A stretch of DNA of 64,000 bases, taken from positions 310,001-374,000 of the forward strand of contig NZ_JBBKTU010000001.1 in assembly GCF_037892605.1 (NCBI RefSeq), given 5' to 3'. This stretch comes from Lacibacter sp. H407 (GTDB lineage: Bacteria > Bacteroidota > Bacteroidia > Chitinophagales > Chitinophagaceae). Made by a program: the position numbers and the translations under genes. The number at the start of each line of letters is the position of its first letter. Position 1 is the stretch's first letter. The notes under the pieces were generated by a model. The model searched no databases. It was not told the origin of the DNA and saw only the letters and a program-made list of their open reading frames with translations. This document shows positions 62,626 through 64,000 of this stretch, one piece after another.

Positions 62626-62946
62626 ATGTATTTCCATCATCTCAACTCCATTCCATCGAAAGAAATGTTCCCCGGTTATAACGGTAAGTTTGTGCACACC
62701 GGCACATCCACTGTTGCGTTTTGGGATATTACCGCCAACTCTCCTATCCCAGAGCATTCGCATGTTCATGAACAGATCATGCATGTAGTAGAAGGTGAAT
62801 TTGAATTAACGGTTGATGGAACAACAGAAGTATTAACGGCCGGTGCTGTTGTAACCATTCCCGGAAATGTAAAACATGGCGGTCGATCACTTACCAATTG
62901 CAAAGTGATTGATGTGTTTATGCCGGAGAGAGAAGAATATAAATAA
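62626..62946 (+). CDS. Cupin-domain protein
   Basis: 106 residues from the ATG at 62626; a longer frame starting inside the ABC gene is rejected. It is a single cupin: motif 1 PEHSHVHEQIMHVVEGEFEL with His, His and Glu metal ligands, and motif 2 GAVVTIPGNVKHGGRSL with the final His. The metal site is intact, so it may bind Fe, Mn or Zn. Small cupins serve as isomerases, dioxygenases or sugar-binding proteins, and none can be picked. It follows the ABC gene by 4 bp. Confidence 0.85.
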   Translation: MYFHHLNSIPSKEMFPGYNGKFVHTGTSTVAFWDITANSPIPEHSHVHEQIMHVVEGEFELTVDGTTEVLTAGAVVTIPGNVKHGGRSLTNCKVIDVFMPEREEYK

Positions 62947-62986
62947 TGCTTGGTTTTTACCTTACATTTTAAATTGCTGTTTTTTT

Positions 62987-63099
62987 ACTCCGTAGGAGTC
63001 ACCGGTTTATAGAATTCCCAATCACAAAGTGGCATAGCTCCGGAGGAGCTTCCTGTTTCTAAAAACATCTCTCACAATGGGTCCGGCTCCGTATGAGCC
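62987..63099 (+). repeat. REP-like hairpin array, left of the transposase
   Basis: Three imperfect copies of one unit: ACTCC-GTA-GGAGT (62987-62999), AGCTCC-GGA-GGAGCT (63036-63050) and GGCTC-CGTAT-GAGCC (63085-63099). Each is followed by a similar tail (ACCGGTTTATAGAA, TCCTGTTTCTAAAAA and TCCTGTTACATC). Same orientation, spacing about 50 bp. Confidence 0.7.
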
Positions 63100-63104
63100 T
63101 CCTG

Positions 63105-63569
63105 TTACATCTCCAAAAATTCAAACAGGTATTGCTCCTCAAACGGGATTTGAAATTTATCAAGAAATGCAAGGTATTCCTGCTGAAATGTTTTCTTTTG
63201 ATGATGTTGCTCCTGATTCATTACATATTTGGCAACTGTATCAATTTGCGAATGGCCATATGAAAATACACCGTATCCTTCCTGCCAATTAAACTTATGT
63301 TTCAGCCATGACTTGTCATTCAAAAAATCATTACTGGCAACTTTAATTTCTTTTACAAAGTCCGAGATCGACAACACCGGTTTAAACCCTACGAACAAAT
63401 GTGCATGATCCGGCATACAATGAACGGCGATCATTTTTGCTTTTCGGTTTTGCACCAGGCCCGTCATGTATTTGTGTAATTCTTCTTTGTGCTCTTTTGG
63501 GATAAGACTTTGTCTGTGTTTAACAGCAAATACAAACTGGAGATAAATTTGGGAATAGGTATTTGGCAT
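63105..63569 (-). CDS. IS200/RAYT-type Y1 transposase
   Basis: 154 residues from the ATG at 63569; another in-frame start at 63584 adds five residues and is also possible. The HUH motif is HCMPDHAHLFVGF, the catalytic Tyr is in SQIDTVAKYVMNQEQHHQ near 115, and the opening TYSQIYLQFVFAVKHRQSL is typical of Y1_Tnp. There is no accessory tnpB. The gene lies between REP-like hairpins of one type, as in REP-associated tyrosine transposases (RAYTs), which are usually single-copy and not self-moving. The reading frame is intact. Confidence 0.92.
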   Translation of the reverse strand: MPNTYSQIYLQFVFAVKHRQSLIPKEHKEELHKYMTGLVQNRKAKMIAVHCMPDHAHLFVGFKPVLSISDFVKEIKVASNDFLNDKSWLKHKFNWQEGYGVFSYGHSQIDTVAKYVMNQEQHHQKKTFQQEYLAFLDKFQIPFEEQYLFEFLEM

Positions 63570-63591
63570 ATAAATGTTTTTCAAATCAGGA

Positions 63592-63765
63592 GACTCCTAT
63601 GGAGTCGTCTCACCGATAATAAATGTTCTAGAAACAGAATGTTCCTACTGAACGAATTATCGAAAACACTATTATCACCGAAACTGTTCTATTCTAGTAG
63701 AGTCGCCCCGTCAGCAGTTTTCCGTTAAAGAATTCAACACAGAGAATGCATAGCTCAGTATAAGC
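63592..63765 (+). repeat. REP-like hairpins, right of the transposase
   Basis: GACTCC-TAT-GGAGTC (63592-63606) is a clear copy with the tail GTCTCACCGATAATAAATG and GTTCTAGAAA. More degenerate copies appear at about 63685-63710 (CTAGTAGAGTCGCC) and 63748-63765 (ATAGCTCAGTATAAGCCT). Together with the left array they flank the RAYT gene. Confidence 0.55.
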
Positions 63766-63776
63766 CTCTTGTTTCC

Positions 63777-64000
63777 CTACCCCCTGCTTGCAATCAACAA
63801 ATTCAAATCGGTGTACTTCAGATCAAAACGTTGACTGAGATAAAAATTGGTGAGTGATCCTTTGAAAAGATAAATGCCATTGCGGATATTCAGTTTGTGC
63901 CAGAGTAATTTTTCCAATCCACCTTCATCGGCTATTTCGAGTAACAACGGCATCAATACATTGCTGATAGCGGTTGAGGCTGTACGTGCAAAACCGCTGG
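63777..64000 (-). CDS. ald: Alanine dehydrogenase-like, C-terminus only
   Basis: 74 codons up to the TAG at 63777-63779, open at the right edge of the window. The sequence runs RTASTAISNVLMPLLLEIAD, then KLNIRNGIYLFKGSLTNFYL and DLNLLIASRG, which resembles the end of the alanine dehydrogenase/NAD transhydrogenase family as found in Bacteroidota (with ...DINLLMAAR at the end). The catalytic and NAD domains are outside the window. Ala dehydrogenase interconverts alanine and pyruvate. The assignment rests on the tail alone. Confidence 0.6.
   Translation of the reverse strand, partial: SGFARTASTAISNVLMPLLLEIADEGGLEKLLWHKLNIRNGIYLFKGSLTNFYLSQRFDLKYTDLNLLIASRG

Noticed and set aside
63077-63292. 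Plus-strand frame of 71 codons across the REP array and transposase end
   Set aside because: It lies in the antisense of the transposase gene and in repeat DNA, and encodes no recognisable domain.

Overview
This window looks like a chromosomal segment of a Bacteroidota bacterium, most likely from the family Chitinophagaceae. The signs are: the fused LpxC/FabZ gene; PorX, the regulator of type IX secretion; tandem clpP genes before clpX; many short lipoproteins; promoters with the Bacteroidota -7 motif TAnnTTTG; and no Shine-Dalgarno sequences in front of genes. The genus cannot be fixed from the sequence alone. Nearly all of it is housekeeping DNA. There is no rRNA, CRISPR array, prophage or integrated plasmid. 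One mobile-type gene, a Y1/RAYT transposase, lies near the right end.

Layout. 1-3094: pyruvate:ferredoxin oxidoreductase, cut by the window edge. 3423-5524: an arsenic resistance operon (arsR, arsC-like, acr3) with an ArsR-type operator touching the first gene. 5525-9528: glycerol uptake and catabolism on the minus strand (glpK, glpD, glpF); glpF meets acr3 tail to tail with no spare base. 9565-14675: an unknown outer-membrane-like protein, a GNAT-like protein, a pair of DUF2157-type membrane proteins and a small lipoprotein. 14827-19927: dnaX, a lipoprotein, the E2 subunit of pyruvate dehydrogenase and methionine aminopeptidase. 20124-23894: a four-gene, translationally coupled operon (UbiA-like prenyltransferase, type III polyketide synthase, methyltransferase, flavin oxidoreductase), followed by a GbsR/MarR-type regulator behind a perfect 24-bp palindrome. 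This is the most likely specialised-metabolism system in the window. 24545-26741: small membrane proteins, a CoA-binding protein and a YkuK-type protein.

26856-38682: information processing and cell-envelope genes (rsmE, dnaB, pheT, zapA, rny, rplS, tatA, gatA, a lytic transglycosylase). 38876-46917: a cyclic-nucleotide-binding/patatin protein, pabB, a very acidic protein, purA and a RelA/SpoT homologue. 47008-51570: tRNA-Leu(UAG), trigger factor, two ClpP and ClpX, i.e. nascent-chain folding and proteolysis. 51985-57185 (minus): acyl-CoA dehydrogenase, a helix-hairpin-helix protein, an MBL hydrolase and PorX. 57390-62946: an HD hydrolase, then the lipid A operon lpxD, lpxC/fabZ, lpxA with an ABC ATPase and a cupin. 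62987-63606: a RAYT-type transposase flanked by REP-like hairpins. 63777-64000: the end of an alanine dehydrogenase-like gene.

The strongest unexplained signals are: an A9 run in dnaX at the expected domain III/IV boundary, with stop codons just after it in both shifted frames (probable production of a short gamma form by slippage); the polyketide/prenyl operon; a terminator whose T tract abuts the rsmE start codon; an RSH gene whose conserved-looking N-terminus has no ordinary start codon; and many intergenic blocks made of iterated short words.
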